From: Oegoconia quadripuncta
Lineage: Eukaryota; Arthropoda; Insecta; Lepidoptera; Autostichidae
Assembly: GCA_949316235.1 (NCBI GenBank)
Contig: OX438744.1
Location: 29,756,778-29,820,777, forward strand
DNA length: 64,000 nt
Direction: 5' to 3'
Below are positions 54,950 through 64,000 of this stretch, one piece after another. Positions within the stretch are counted from its first letter, which is position 1, and the number at the start of each line of letters is the position of its first letter. Under the pieces are notes generated by a model. The model was not told the origin of the DNA. It was given only the letters and a program-made list of their open reading frames with translations, and did no database searches. A program made the translations under genes and the position numbers.

Positions 54950-56977
54950 ACACCAAATGTATTGTACTCTATTCAATAAATCATATTCTATTCTTCTAAT
55001 GTAAGAGACGTTTGTCTTTTATGAGAATAAAGTATCTTTAAACTAAAGACGTCAAATTAAAGGACGTGTCGTCCTGCTGAATAACTGATAGATCTGCAAT
55101 ACCTTTCCATACTGCGTTGCAACGGCTCAAATGAACCACAAAATCACTGGCCAGACTATAAAAACAAAACATTGAATCACAGGCGCAAAATACTAACAAC
55201 GTGACTGCCCCACGCGGATTTCCTTGCCAATTGTCCAATCTGAACTAAATTGTAATTGACACAACACCCAGTGCGAAGTTGACGCGGTATATTTTTATTC
55301 GCAGTGATACCTATGTGGGAGATGAGGGACGAGGTCTAACTCCCACTTCTGTGGTAAACACAGTGGTGAATAGGGTTGCCATCTGTATTATTTCTATAAG
55401 TAGTAATTTGGGGTTACACGAAACGCAACCGGTGCTTGTGCGGTGATACACCACAGACTATAGAGCATCTTCTATGATGCCCTTCGTATCCCGACTCTTG
55501 TACGCTACAGGACTTCCACGATGCCACATATAATGCTGTAAGCGTGGCCACATTCTGGTCTTTAAGAATTTGATGTTGCCATCGACTCGCTAAGAAGAAG
55601 ATAATTAGTAATGTACTATATTTAGGTCAATTGTATCATACAGGTTGAAAAAATTGGATTTTAGGCGTTATTAATATTTTCAGGGCCGAGCGTGTTATGC
55701 AGAATGCTACCATACGCCGATGATTTTTGCATTATTTTCGTAGGTCATAAAAAATAAACTACAAGGGATCGCGTGCTAATCTTCGACCACATCGTGAGAT
55801 TGTGGTCAAAAGCAAATCATAAAAATAAAATATTTTTGCAAATCTTTTGTTTATTTTTATTTACAAATCGAAATTAAACATTTTTTTTATCTCACATCTA
55901 TCCTTGTTTCAAAATCAGAATTTGGTTAAATCAGTGCTCGGTTGTTGTCCCACTCACACCTAATCTTTACGCACTATGTACCTACACAAAATGTTACGAG
56001 TGCGTTCCTAATGACCATAGGTTGAAGTATAAGGACAGCTAAACACGTTAGGGGTGCGTGATTTTGGTATAAACATTAATGAAAACTGATATCGTGCCCT
56101 ACGTGAAATCAAGATAATCATCACGGGTTAAACCATACACACGTAGAGTGAATTGATTGATTATGTTACTAAACCCATGAGCTATACCTTTAAAAAAATT
56201 AGAGTGGGTGTAATCAGCTGCACGAAGAGCGGTATACTCCCGTTATCAGCTGATTGTCATAAGTAACCTTAACTATAAAGCTTTACATCCACCTTATTAA
56301 CATTCTGTATATATTTTTTTATGTTACATACATTATAACAACAGTCAAATTGTAAACATTTTTTATAAGTTATTTACTAAGGAAATATGTAGTTGATTGA
56401 GTACATTTGTCGTTTCCAGCCTGTATAACATCACGTAAACAAATTATCCTCGTACAGCGTGGGTGGGGAGTGGAACATTTTCTCCTGCATTTAGTAACAG
56501 AGTTTATTAGTTTTTTGTTGTGACAATATTTGCTGGCTTCTTTCCCAGAGAGGGGGCTTTGTTTAGGAGTATGGTCGAATTCCCCACTTATGTATGAAGT
56601 CTATTATCGAGTCGACATGAATGACAGTCCATAGCCGATTAAAGCGTCTCGTTTATAGCTATGTACAGTCGGCTCCAACGTAATTCATAAAGGGAGTTTT
56701 ACATCATCTATGGCTGATGCTGCTTATTCAACTTATACCGCAGATATCAAAAATAATAGCCTATTTATTTTAAATATATGTTTAAGTTAATAAGGTTTCA
56801 AATTAAAAGGTGAAAAAAAATATTGACTGCTTTTCATGTCGTTATTTATTTTGTTAAATTTGTTGGAAAAATAACGTATTTAAAAATTGATGAGGGAATA
56901 GCAAAGTGGATATTATTAGCTTTCCGTTAAATTATATGTATAATGTAAAAATACTTTGTAGTGTACACATTTTATGA
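54950..56977. other. Intergenic or intron, no gene
   Basis: A family-F scrap at 55755-55825 (GGGATCGCGTGCTAATCTTC). Otherwise no recognised repeat or gene. Confidence 0.4.
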
Positions 56978-57690
56978 AAGTAGAACCATTTACGACGTGT
57001 TCACATAACTGCAACTAATAATCATCTGCGTTATGTTTACAACTGTCACTAAATCCTGATTTACACGCGTGTTTAGCACAGTGCATATGTACAGTGGCAA
57101 GGGATTAGTGCAAGTTACCTTTCAACTTGCCTTTCAAGTGGACACTTGGAATCCAGGCACTTGCCTCTGTACTAAACACTGTAAATCGGGCTTTAAAGTA
57201 GAACCTTCTACGATGTATTTACAACTGTCATTAATAAAGTAGAGGCCAACTACGACGTGTTTACAACTATCACTATTAAAGTAGAACCATATACGACGTG
57301 TTACAACTGTCACTTATAAAGTAGAACCAATTTCGACTTACAACTGTCACTATTATCGAATCCTATACGACGTGTTATTACTGTCGCTATTAAAGTAGGG
57401 GCCACCTACGGCATGTTTTTATCTGTTACTAGTAAAGCAGAACCATCTACGTGTTTACAACTGTCATTTATAAAGTAGAACCAATTTCGACATGTTTACA
57501 TCTGTCACTTATAAATTAGGACCACCTTGGACGTATTTACAACTGTCACTTATTAAACAGAACCATCTTCGACGTGTTTACAACTGTCACGACTAAAGTA
57601 GGGCCACCTTCGACGTGTTTCCAACTGTCACTTATAAAGTAGAAGCATCTACAATGTATTTACGGCTGTCACTATCGAAATAGAACCTTT
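56978..57690 (+). repeat. ~40-bp minisatellite, about 14 units
   Basis: Unit close to TAAAGTAGAACCATCTACGA plus CGTGTTTACAACTGTCACTTA. Most units keep CAACTG (an E-box), many keep ACGTG, and several keep TGTTTAC, the forkhead core. Units vary by 5-20%. The array ends 50 bp before the splice acceptor of the exon at 57740. Confidence 0.88.
57053..57190. mobile_element. Short MITE inside the minisatellite
   Basis: TCCTGATTTACACG...GTGTTTAGCACAG on the left is mirrored by CTGTACTAAACACTGTAAAT and CGGG on the right. The minisatellite is intact on both sides, so the element landed in it. Confidence 0.65.
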
Positions 57691-57739
57691 TTATTCTTTA
57701 ATGTTTTTTATATATATATTGTTTTCTGTATTGTTTCAG

Positions 57740-58101
57740 ATTTAACCCGAGTCCTGGCACGACGTGCCACCTCCAAGTTGTGCTTCCCAGGAACCATATC
57801 ACCAACCATGACACACTTACCATTTAGAAGGAAGCCATTCAAAAGATTAAACTCATATCAGAACACGTAACCAGCAAAATAAACTGTCACAATCAAAAAA
57901 ATATAACTTTAAAAGTGATATTGTGTAGGCTTAAGTAAAGTTCCTATATTTATTGAAGTGATATTAGTGTTTAGTAACTTGTGTAGATTAAAGTTGAAGT
58001 GCCATTTAGTGAACTATGGAAAATATGTGGTTTTTGATAGCTGTTATGATGGTGGCGGCTGTTGGTGCTGATAGGAGTAAACTACCTCCGACCTGTGATA
58101 G
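57740..58101 (+). CDS. First coding exon of a secreted-protein gene (partial)
   Basis: Acceptor TGTATTGTTTCAG ends at 57739. The leader 57740-58015 contains a 20-codon upstream frame (57808-57870). The coding start at 58016 has A at -3 and G at +4. It encodes MENMWFLIAVMMVAAVGA, a clear signal peptide with a likely cut after that Ala, then DRSKLPPTCD and an AG|GTGAGT donor at 58101/58102, splitting an Arg codon. Only 28 full codons are visible and the next exon is not found before 64000, so the intron exceeds about 5.9 kb. The mature protein starts with a Pro-Pro-Thr-Cys stretch; family unknown. A SINE-D tail begins about 8 bp past the donor. Exon status is inferred from these signals. Confidence 0.65.
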
Positions 58102-58109
58102 GTGAGTTT

Positions 58110-58825
58110 TTTCATAATCATCAGTCCGTAAACATCCCGCTGCAGGGATATATGCCTTCCCTCGTATATGAGGGAGTATGGGCCATAGTCCAGCACGCTG
58201 GCGCAATGCGGGTTGGGGACTTCACATGCCTTAGAACTTTTATTTCTCAGGCTTGCAGATTTAAGTTTTCCTTCGCCGTTTTCAGAGCAGTCGGATAAAT
58301 TCACATAATATATAACAATAGGGTTATGTATACGCTCTTTCAATAAGGTTCCTGTTGATATACAAAATCTTCCTTTCAATAAATTTAAAGATACTATAAA
58401 ACAGAAACTTATTAAGAAATCATATTATAAAATATCAGATTATTTAGATGATAAACATTCTTGGACATAAACATCCCGTTCGCATAACCAGGCTATTTCA
58501 CAATTAATAATGAAATATTATAATATAAAATAATTATTAATTATTTTGTAATATAAAAACCTTTTTTTTTTTAAGATCAACCTCTCGAGTTTCTTTCTTG
58601 TTCTTCTCAGGGCAAATTGCCTTTTGAACAAGCAGTAGCTTAAAAAATGTAAAATCTGACTATTTTAAGTGTACCTTGTGTACCTACAAAGTAAAGCATT
58701 TTTTGATGTTGAAGTAATTAACTTAAATTTAAAAATTCATTGGTACATACATGCCTGGGAATCGAACCGGGACCTCCGAAAATTGGGAGACCGCGTCTTA
58801 ACCGCTGAGCTACCGACGCTTTTTT
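58110..58825 (-). repeat. SINE-D, split by a LINE end
   Basis: Tail part 58110-58290 (CATCAGTCCGTAAACATCCC, CTCCCTCATATACGAGGG on -) and head 58738-58825 (GCCTGGGAATCGAACCGGG, CTTAACCGCTGAGC). The LINE remnant at 58330-58735 lies between. Confidence 0.75.
58330..58735 (+). pseudogene. LINE ORF2 C-terminus and 3' UTR
   Basis: From 58339: FNKVPVDIQNLPFNKFKDTI, then KQKLIKKSYYKISDYLDDKH and SWT-stop at about 58470. Same family as 30195 but better kept. UTR shares CTTGTTCTTCTCAGGGC and TTTTAAGTGTACC. Confidence 0.85.
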
Positions 58826-59198
58826 ACAAGATGTTCGTATGTAAGTTGTCCGTTTCAAAATTTGCAAACCATTTTTCAACCCCTTGCTGGTATCTGATTG
58901 AGCTGAAATGTGGTACCTATGTGTAAACTCAGTGACAATGAAATGTCACGCTTTAACGTTTAACCAAATTACCATTTTTAATAAAGAATTAGCGTATAAC
59001 GAAATTGACTATTTGATTAACAGTGCCCAGCTATGATTGTAGAGAACTACGCGTCATCCTAGCGCGGCTATCTACCACAATACAAGTCTAGTTGCTTAGT
59101 GTGGAATTAGATGGCGCTGCCAAAGGATAATTATTTATTAATTATAAAGTGCTGTATATGTAATATTATAAATGCAATAGTCTGTCCAGCTTTCACGG
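58826..59198. other. Intron or intergenic, SINE-B tail scrap
   Basis: 59085-59125 carries CAAGTCTAGTTGCTTAGTGT and GATGGCGCTG from the SINE-B tail. No gene. Confidence 0.5.
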
Positions 59199-59288
59199 CT
59201 TTTTTTTTATGCACAACTTGACCTCAATCACACCTGGTGTTAAGTGAAGATAAGGTCGAAGGTGGAAGCGTACTGACCCGGAAACCCC
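59199..59288 (-). repeat. SINE-A 3' end fragment
   Basis: About 90 bases of the 3' end, with part of CGGGTTGGTA deleted. Confidence 0.75.
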
Positions 59289-59361
59289 TTAAACTTTACT
59301 TACTTACTTTGCTCAGGCTTTACTGTTAACCGATCATATTGAAATTTGGCAAAGATGTAGC

Positions 59362-59874
59362 CACCTGGCCCCTATTTCACCAAGTTGACAATTTGTCAGC
59401 GACATATATTATGTCGGCTGACAATTCGACATATGTCGCTGACAATTGTCAACGGACAGGTGACAAATGACAATTTTGTAAATTATTTCGTATAGAAAAG
59501 CTTATAAACATGACAGGCATTTTGTGACAATTGTCCTTATCTCAATCAAATGACAATTATGTTGTGAAACAAGAATCATTTTTTGAACTCGACATATTTG
59601 TAGATTTGTCGGTAATTGTTGACATGAGATCGAGGCTGTGTCAGGCTAGCGTGACAATTGTAGTGTTTTCGTTGTTAATTACAAAATGGCTCTCCGTGAA
59701 AGGAGCATATATAGAGAACGAATCAATTTCTCCTTTGACATTACTGAATTAGCGTTTACGGAAAAATTTGGAATTAGTAAAACCAGTGTCGAATACTTAA
59801 TAAATGAAATCGGTGCGGTCATATTTTTTTGACAATTGTCGCACCTGTCAACTTGGTGAAATAGGAGCCTGGTG
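59362..59874 (+). mobile_element. PIF/Harbinger-like relic
   Basis: Ends CCTATTTCACCAAGTTGACA and mirror TGTCAACTTGGTGAAATAGG. Inside, the palindrome GACAATTGTC and its halves recur about eight times. The plus frame from 59685 reads MALRERSIYRERINFSFDIT, then FTEKFGISKTSVEYLINEIG, resembling the N-terminal part of Harbinger transposases (F..RF.LSK.TV..LL..I). The catalytic part is missing. Confidence 0.6.
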
Positions 59875-60388
59875 AACCTTGGGGTCAGGCACAAACCCTC
59901 ACACTCACCCACACGCACACTCTCACATACACCCACACTTAGAGACATAAACCCCTCAAAATGAAAGTTAGTAAGGTAGCCTTATCTACCGCTGAGCACC
60001 ACGCCGTGTGGTGACGGTGGTGGGATGCGCATGCGCTCTGTAACCGGAAACGCGGTCATGCCGCGACCTTGTCTGCGAAACGGGCCGTAGAGCACTATGT
60101 AGAACTCAGATGCTTTTTTTCACGGGTAAACCAATACATTTCATACAAGCTGTAATCGACCACATATAAAAAATTATGCGATTTTTGCTGCCTGAAAAAG
60201 TCAACTACTTAAAATTTTGATCCAAAATCCGCCATTTTGTTTTTATTAAAACACCTTTCTAAGGACATTTGAGTTCTTGAGACGAATTTAACGATACCTT
60301 AACTGTAACCATCCAGCAGTTTGGAAGATACGAGGTAATAAAGGAATTTACATACAAGTTAATCGTAAAAACATTCCGGGCAGTCGTA
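59875..60388. other. Intron or intergenic, no gene
   Basis: CAC-rich run 59880-59940. Minus frame 59679-59948 has no support. Confidence 0.4.
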
Positions 60389-60718
60389 TTTTTTTTTATG
60401 TACAACGGGTTGGTACTTGACTTCTCACACCTGATGTTAAGTGAAGATGAGGTCGAAGGTGGAAGCGTACAGACCCGAAAACCCCAACGCATTTGGGGGA
60501 CTGGATATCTTATCTCTGACAACCGGAACACAACAATGCTATGAACATTGCTGCTTGGCGGCAGATTTAGATAAGATGGTGGTAGCTAACCAGGCGGACA
60601 TTTAAAATGACCTACCACCAACCAAACCGAGTACTTAAACATGTAACCCGCTGGGGACTGATCCCGCGACCTCCGAATCGTAAAGCCAATGTTGTTTACA
60701 TTGAGCCACGGAGGCGGA
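60389..60718 (-). repeat. SINE-A copy, full length
   Basis: All blocks in minus orientation; head CCGCCTCCGTGGCTCAATG at the right end. Confidence 0.92.
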
Positions 60719-61029
60719 TAATGAAAACTGATTAAATCTTGTGTCTTTAATAATTAAGTACTCTGTACCGTGGTTTTATTATAAAGCAGTTAATCGCTGC
60801 AATCCAGCCACATTCAATTGTGTCCACGGATTCACAGAATTGTGACCATCAGATGGTTTAGGTGATTGTGTGGCTTGAAAAGGTCGTGTGCATGACGTAA
60901 GAGAGGACCTGGAGATTGGGAAAACGTATCTATAGCCATTATAGACACGTTTGCGTAGGGTGAAATATATAAGGTCTAACAAAATTAACCCGACAAACTT
61001 TGGCAATTTCACGTACATGACAATAAAAT
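60719..61029. other. Intron or intergenic, nothing recognised
   Basis: No gene; minus frame 60779-61018 unsupported. Confidence 0.4.
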
Positions 61030-61135
61030 ATGTATGTTTGGTGTAGTGGTTAGCAACTCTAGCTATACTAAAATATAAAACTATATAAAACTATACTAAA
61101 ATGTTGCGGGTTCGAATTCCGCTAGGGGCATATGT
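61030..61135 (+). repeat. SINE-B head with internal duplication
   Basis: TTTGGTGTAGTGGTTAGCAA and GGGTTCGAATTCCGCTAGGG with a small tandem duplication of ACTATACTAAAATATAAA-type sequence between the A- and B-boxes. The tail is lost. Confidence 0.75.
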
Positions 61136-61435
61136 TGTGTATTATAAGAATTGAATTTATTGAACATATAATTACCCAAAGTTTAGTCTTTAATTTAAAA
61201 AAACGGACTACGCATTACTGACATACGTCCGGCAAAGACGGAGTCACACACACGTAACGCCGTCAAACACATAACACTCACCTTTTTCGTCGGGAGTTAA
61301 AAAATATATGAAGTTTCACGGTAAATAGGTTAAGTACCGGATGTATTACACTAATCAATTAAGTAGTCATCATAAATTATATCAATACACCCTGTAATCT
61401 GTCACTAACCACTGTAATAAGATAAGTAATATACC
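61136..61435. other. Intron or intergenic, nothing recognised
   Basis: No gene seen. Confidence 0.4.
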
Positions 61436-61540
61436 GGATGAGTTTTTTACCGTAAGGAAAAAAATAGGGCATATTAGGTAAGTGAAATAGAGGTTATTGG
61501 CATAGGTAGTTTAATTTTTTTTTTTCAAATCTATCATCGA
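61436..61540. mobile_element. Solo end of the 14462-14989 MITE
   Basis: ACCGGATGAGTTTTTTACCG, AAAAATAGGGCATATTAGG and TTATTGGCATAGGTAGTTTA match one terminus of that element. No partner end is found nearby. Confidence 0.75.
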
Positions 61541-61584
61541 ATCAAGCGTTAATTGTGTCATTTGACGTTGTGTTGCGTTAAGTC

Positions 61585-61855
61585 ACGACCTGTTTAGTGT
61601 AGTGGTTAGCAACTCTGACCACTATACCAAAAGGTTGCTGGTTCGAATCCCGCTAGGGGCATATGTTTGTGTGATGAATACGGACATGTGCACCCGATTT
61701 ATGGATGTTTTCATATATAATAAGTATTTATTTACAAAAAAAAATGTATTTATCTAGTATGTCAACCATCTGGTATCCACAACACAAGCCTATAGCTGCT
61801 TGCTGTTTTAGATGCCGCTGTGTGTATGTCTAAGGATATTTATTATTATTATTAT
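61585..61855 (+). repeat. SINE-B copy, full length
   Basis: Head TGTTTAGTGTAGTGGTTAGC, B-box GGTTCGAATCCCGCTAGGGG, tail GATGCCGCTGTGTGTATG and (ATT)n. Confidence 0.9.
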
Positions 61856-62181
61856 TTGACGGTCACATTTGTAACCTATTCCACATAATTACAACAATAA
61901 ATTAAATAAAGAAAACTTTGAGGAAATATGAGTTTGAAATAAATTTCGCATGTGATTGGAACCATATAAATCCCGCCAGTAGCAGGTCGTCAGGCCGGCG
62001 CCGAAAAAAAAAACTATGTTTAACTTACCTACTATGCCTCATCCGGTATAATAATAATACACATTGTTATTTAATCTAATCAATGAAGTACAAAGTCTTG
62101 TAACGTCAGTGCTGTTGCAGGATTGCGATAATTAATTATTTAATCAAATGCAGTAGTGCATTTTTTAACTTCTAACATAGG
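61856..62181. other. Intron or intergenic, nothing recognised
   Basis: 61910-61955 repeats sequence also in the core of the 14462 MITE (AATAAATTTCGCATGTGATT-like). No gene. Confidence 0.4.
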
Positions 62182-62517
62182 GTTTTTTTTTTATCCACAA
62201 CGGGTTAGCACTTGACCTCTATCACACCTGATGTTAAGTGAAGATGAGGCCGAAGGTGGTAGCATACTGACCCGGAAACCCCATCTTATTTGGTGGACTG
62301 GCTATCTTATCTCTGAGAACCGGAACACAACAATGCTATTAACATCGCTGTTTGGCGGCAGATTTAGATAAGATGGTGGTAGCTAGCCAGGCGGACATTT
62401 AATATGCCCTACCACCAACCAAACCGAGTACCAAATATGTACCCCGCTGGGGATCGAACCCGCGACCTCCGAAACGTAAACCCAATGTTGTTTACATTGA
62501 GCCACGGAGGCGGTTAG
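62182..62517 (-). repeat. SINE-A copy, full length
   Basis: Full minus-strand copy. Confidence 0.92.
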
Positions 62518-62555
62518 GCGTTCGGAATCGGGGTTCAAATTATTCACGAATGAAT

Positions 62556-62812
62556 AGCCGCCTCCGTGGCTCAATGTGAAGAACATAGGATACATGTTTA
62601 ATCGGTTTGGTTGGTGGTAGGGCATTTTAAATGTCCGCCTGGCTAGCTACCACCATCTTGCCTATGTCTGCCGCCAAACAATGTTTCCGGTTGTCAGTCA
62701 TTAGCCAGTCCCCCAAATAAGATGGGATTTCCGGATCAGTACGCTTCCACCTTCGGCCTCATCTTCAGTTAACATCAGGTGTGGTTGAGGTTAAGTGCTA
62801 ACCTGTTGTGCA
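62556..62812 (+). repeat. SINE-A copy with internal deletions
   Basis: The B-box part is deleted (CAATGTGAAGAACATAGG runs directly into ATACATGTTTAATCGG), so it could not be transcribed by Pol III. Confidence 0.88.
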
Positions 62813-63000
62813 TCCATATTCATCACTCTCTTAGTAACATGAGTTTCATCCGTCCCCATATCATGTCCATACCAAGCCAAACGATTTCCTATCAACTTTT
62901 CCGTCACGGGTGCCACTTTTAAACTCCCTCTTACATACTCAATGTAAAGAATTATGTATGTCAGCATGTATGTCAACGCATCGTCTATCATCAGTAGGCA
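62813..63000 (-). pseudogene. LINE RT C-terminal fragment
   Basis: Minus frame: YVRGSLKVAPVTEKLIGNRL then AWYGHDMGTDETHVTKRVM. 'R.V...EK...RL.WYGH..R' is a conserved end of many insect and nematode LINE RTs. Confidence 0.8.
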
Positions 63001-63140
63001 TCAGTGCCACTGTCCAAAATGACTTACAGAAGAGCAGGTGACTTTCGCTTTCGATTATGAGAGCGTGATACCCTGATGCTCTGATGGCTGATGCTGATGA
63101 TGGCCCTTTCCTATATAATAAAATTCATAACCGCCTTTTG
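63001..63140. other. Short spacer with GATG repeats
   Basis: CTGATGCTCTGATGGCTGAT and similar GATG repeats at 63072-63100. No gene. Confidence 0.4.
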
Positions 63141-63487
63141 ACCGCCTCCGTGGCTCAATGAAAACAACATTGGGTTTACGATTCGGAGGTCACGGGTTCG
63201 ATCCCCAGCGGGGTACATGTTTAAGTACTCGGTTTGGTTGGTGGAAGGGCATTTAAAATGTCCGCCTGGCTAGCTACCACCATCTTATCTAAATCTGCCG
63301 CCAAGCAGCAATGTTAAGCATTGTTGTGTTCCGGTTGTCAGAGATAAAGATAGCCAGTCCCCCAAATGTGTTGGGGTTTCCGGGTCAGTACGCTTCCACC
63401 TTCGACCTCATCTTCACTTAACATCAGGTGTGATTGAGGTCAAGTACCAACCCGTTATGCATAAAAAAAAAAAAAAAAAAAAAAAAA
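63141..63487 (+). repeat. SINE-A copy, full length, long A-tail
   Basis: Complete with a 24-base A-run, which suggests a young insertion. Confidence 0.93.
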
Positions 63488-63568
63488 CAACTAACACTTT
63501 ACCCGCTAAATCGTTGTCGCTGTAAAAAAATTGTTACTGACTGGCTTCAAAATTTAAAATACGACGAA

Positions 63569-63897
63569 ACCGCCGCCGTGGCTCAATGTAAACAACATTG
63601 GGTTTACGTTTCGGAGGTCGCGGGTTCGATTCCCAGCGGGGTAAATATTTAGTACTCGGTTTGGTTGGTGGTAGGGCATTATAAATGTCCGCCTGGACAG
63701 CAACCACCATCTTATCTAAATCTGCCGCCAAACAGCAATGTTAATAGCATTGTTGTGTTCCGGTTGTCAGAGGTAAGATAGCCAGTCCCCCAAATGTATT
63801 GGGGTTTCCGGGTCAGTACGCTTCCACCTTCGACCTCATCTTCACTTAACATCAGGTGTGATTGAGGTCAAGTACCAACCCGTTATGCATAAAAAAA
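63569..63897 (+). repeat. SINE-A copy, full length
   Basis: Complete copy 80 bp after the previous one in the same direction. Confidence 0.92.
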
Positions 63898-64000
63898 CCG
63901 AAGAAATATTGCAAGTAGTACTTATTTATTAAATAACAACTATACATTGAAACTTTGGAAACAGTACTCCAACTGGACCGCTAATTGCTTGCGGACAAAA

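Noticed and set aside
56978..57690. CRISPR-like array
   Set aside because: Degenerate head-to-tail minisatellite in a nuclear insect genome; no spacers and no cas genes.

Overview
This is nuclear DNA from an insect, almost certainly a moth or butterfly. The evidence is an insect-type vitellogenin 3' end split by two introns of about 110-135 bp, AT-rich intergenic DNA, and dense tRNA-derived SINEs, LINE 3' ends and TA-flanked MITEs of types familiar from Lepidoptera. Nothing is bacterial: there are no operons and no CRISPR.

Layout. 1-1358 (+) holds the last three exons of a vitellogenin gene (the von Willebrand factor D region and the C-terminus), followed by candidate poly(A) signals. About 1.4-20 kb is intergenic and filled with remnants: four tRNA-derived SINE families (called A, B, C and D here), C-terminal scraps of several non-LTR retrotransposons, a foldback Tc1/mariner-like element at 13.08-13.95 kb, and several MITEs. 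20192-26236 is a complete Ty3/gypsy-type LTR retrotransposon with two LTRs that read as identical and one uninterrupted 1468-codon Gag-Pol frame. It sits in a (TA)n tract. About 26-57 kb is again repeats. At 36.24-36.36 kb a promoter-like stretch ends in a good splice donor and may be an untranslated first exon. At 56.98-57.69 kb lies a ~40-bp minisatellite, and directly after it (57740-58101) an exon with a splice acceptor, 5' leader, ATG in good context, signal peptide and perfect donor: probably the first coding exon of a secreted-protein gene that runs beyond the window. 58.1-64 kb is intron or intergenic DNA with a SINE-A cluster at 62.2-63.9 kb and a Harbinger-like relic at 59.4-59.9 kb.

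Function. Only three transcription units can be argued for: vitellogenin (yolk precursor), the retrotransposon, and the partial secreted-protein gene. Nothing suggests they work together. The rest is a record of nested insertions: a MITE inside a SINE, a MITE inside the minisatellite, a LINE tail inside a SINE. I see no wholly new multi-gene system. The best leads are the minisatellite beside the new exon, the young LTR element with its repeat-encoded stop codon and unusual priming sites, and a few coding-like but unrecognised minus-strand frames.
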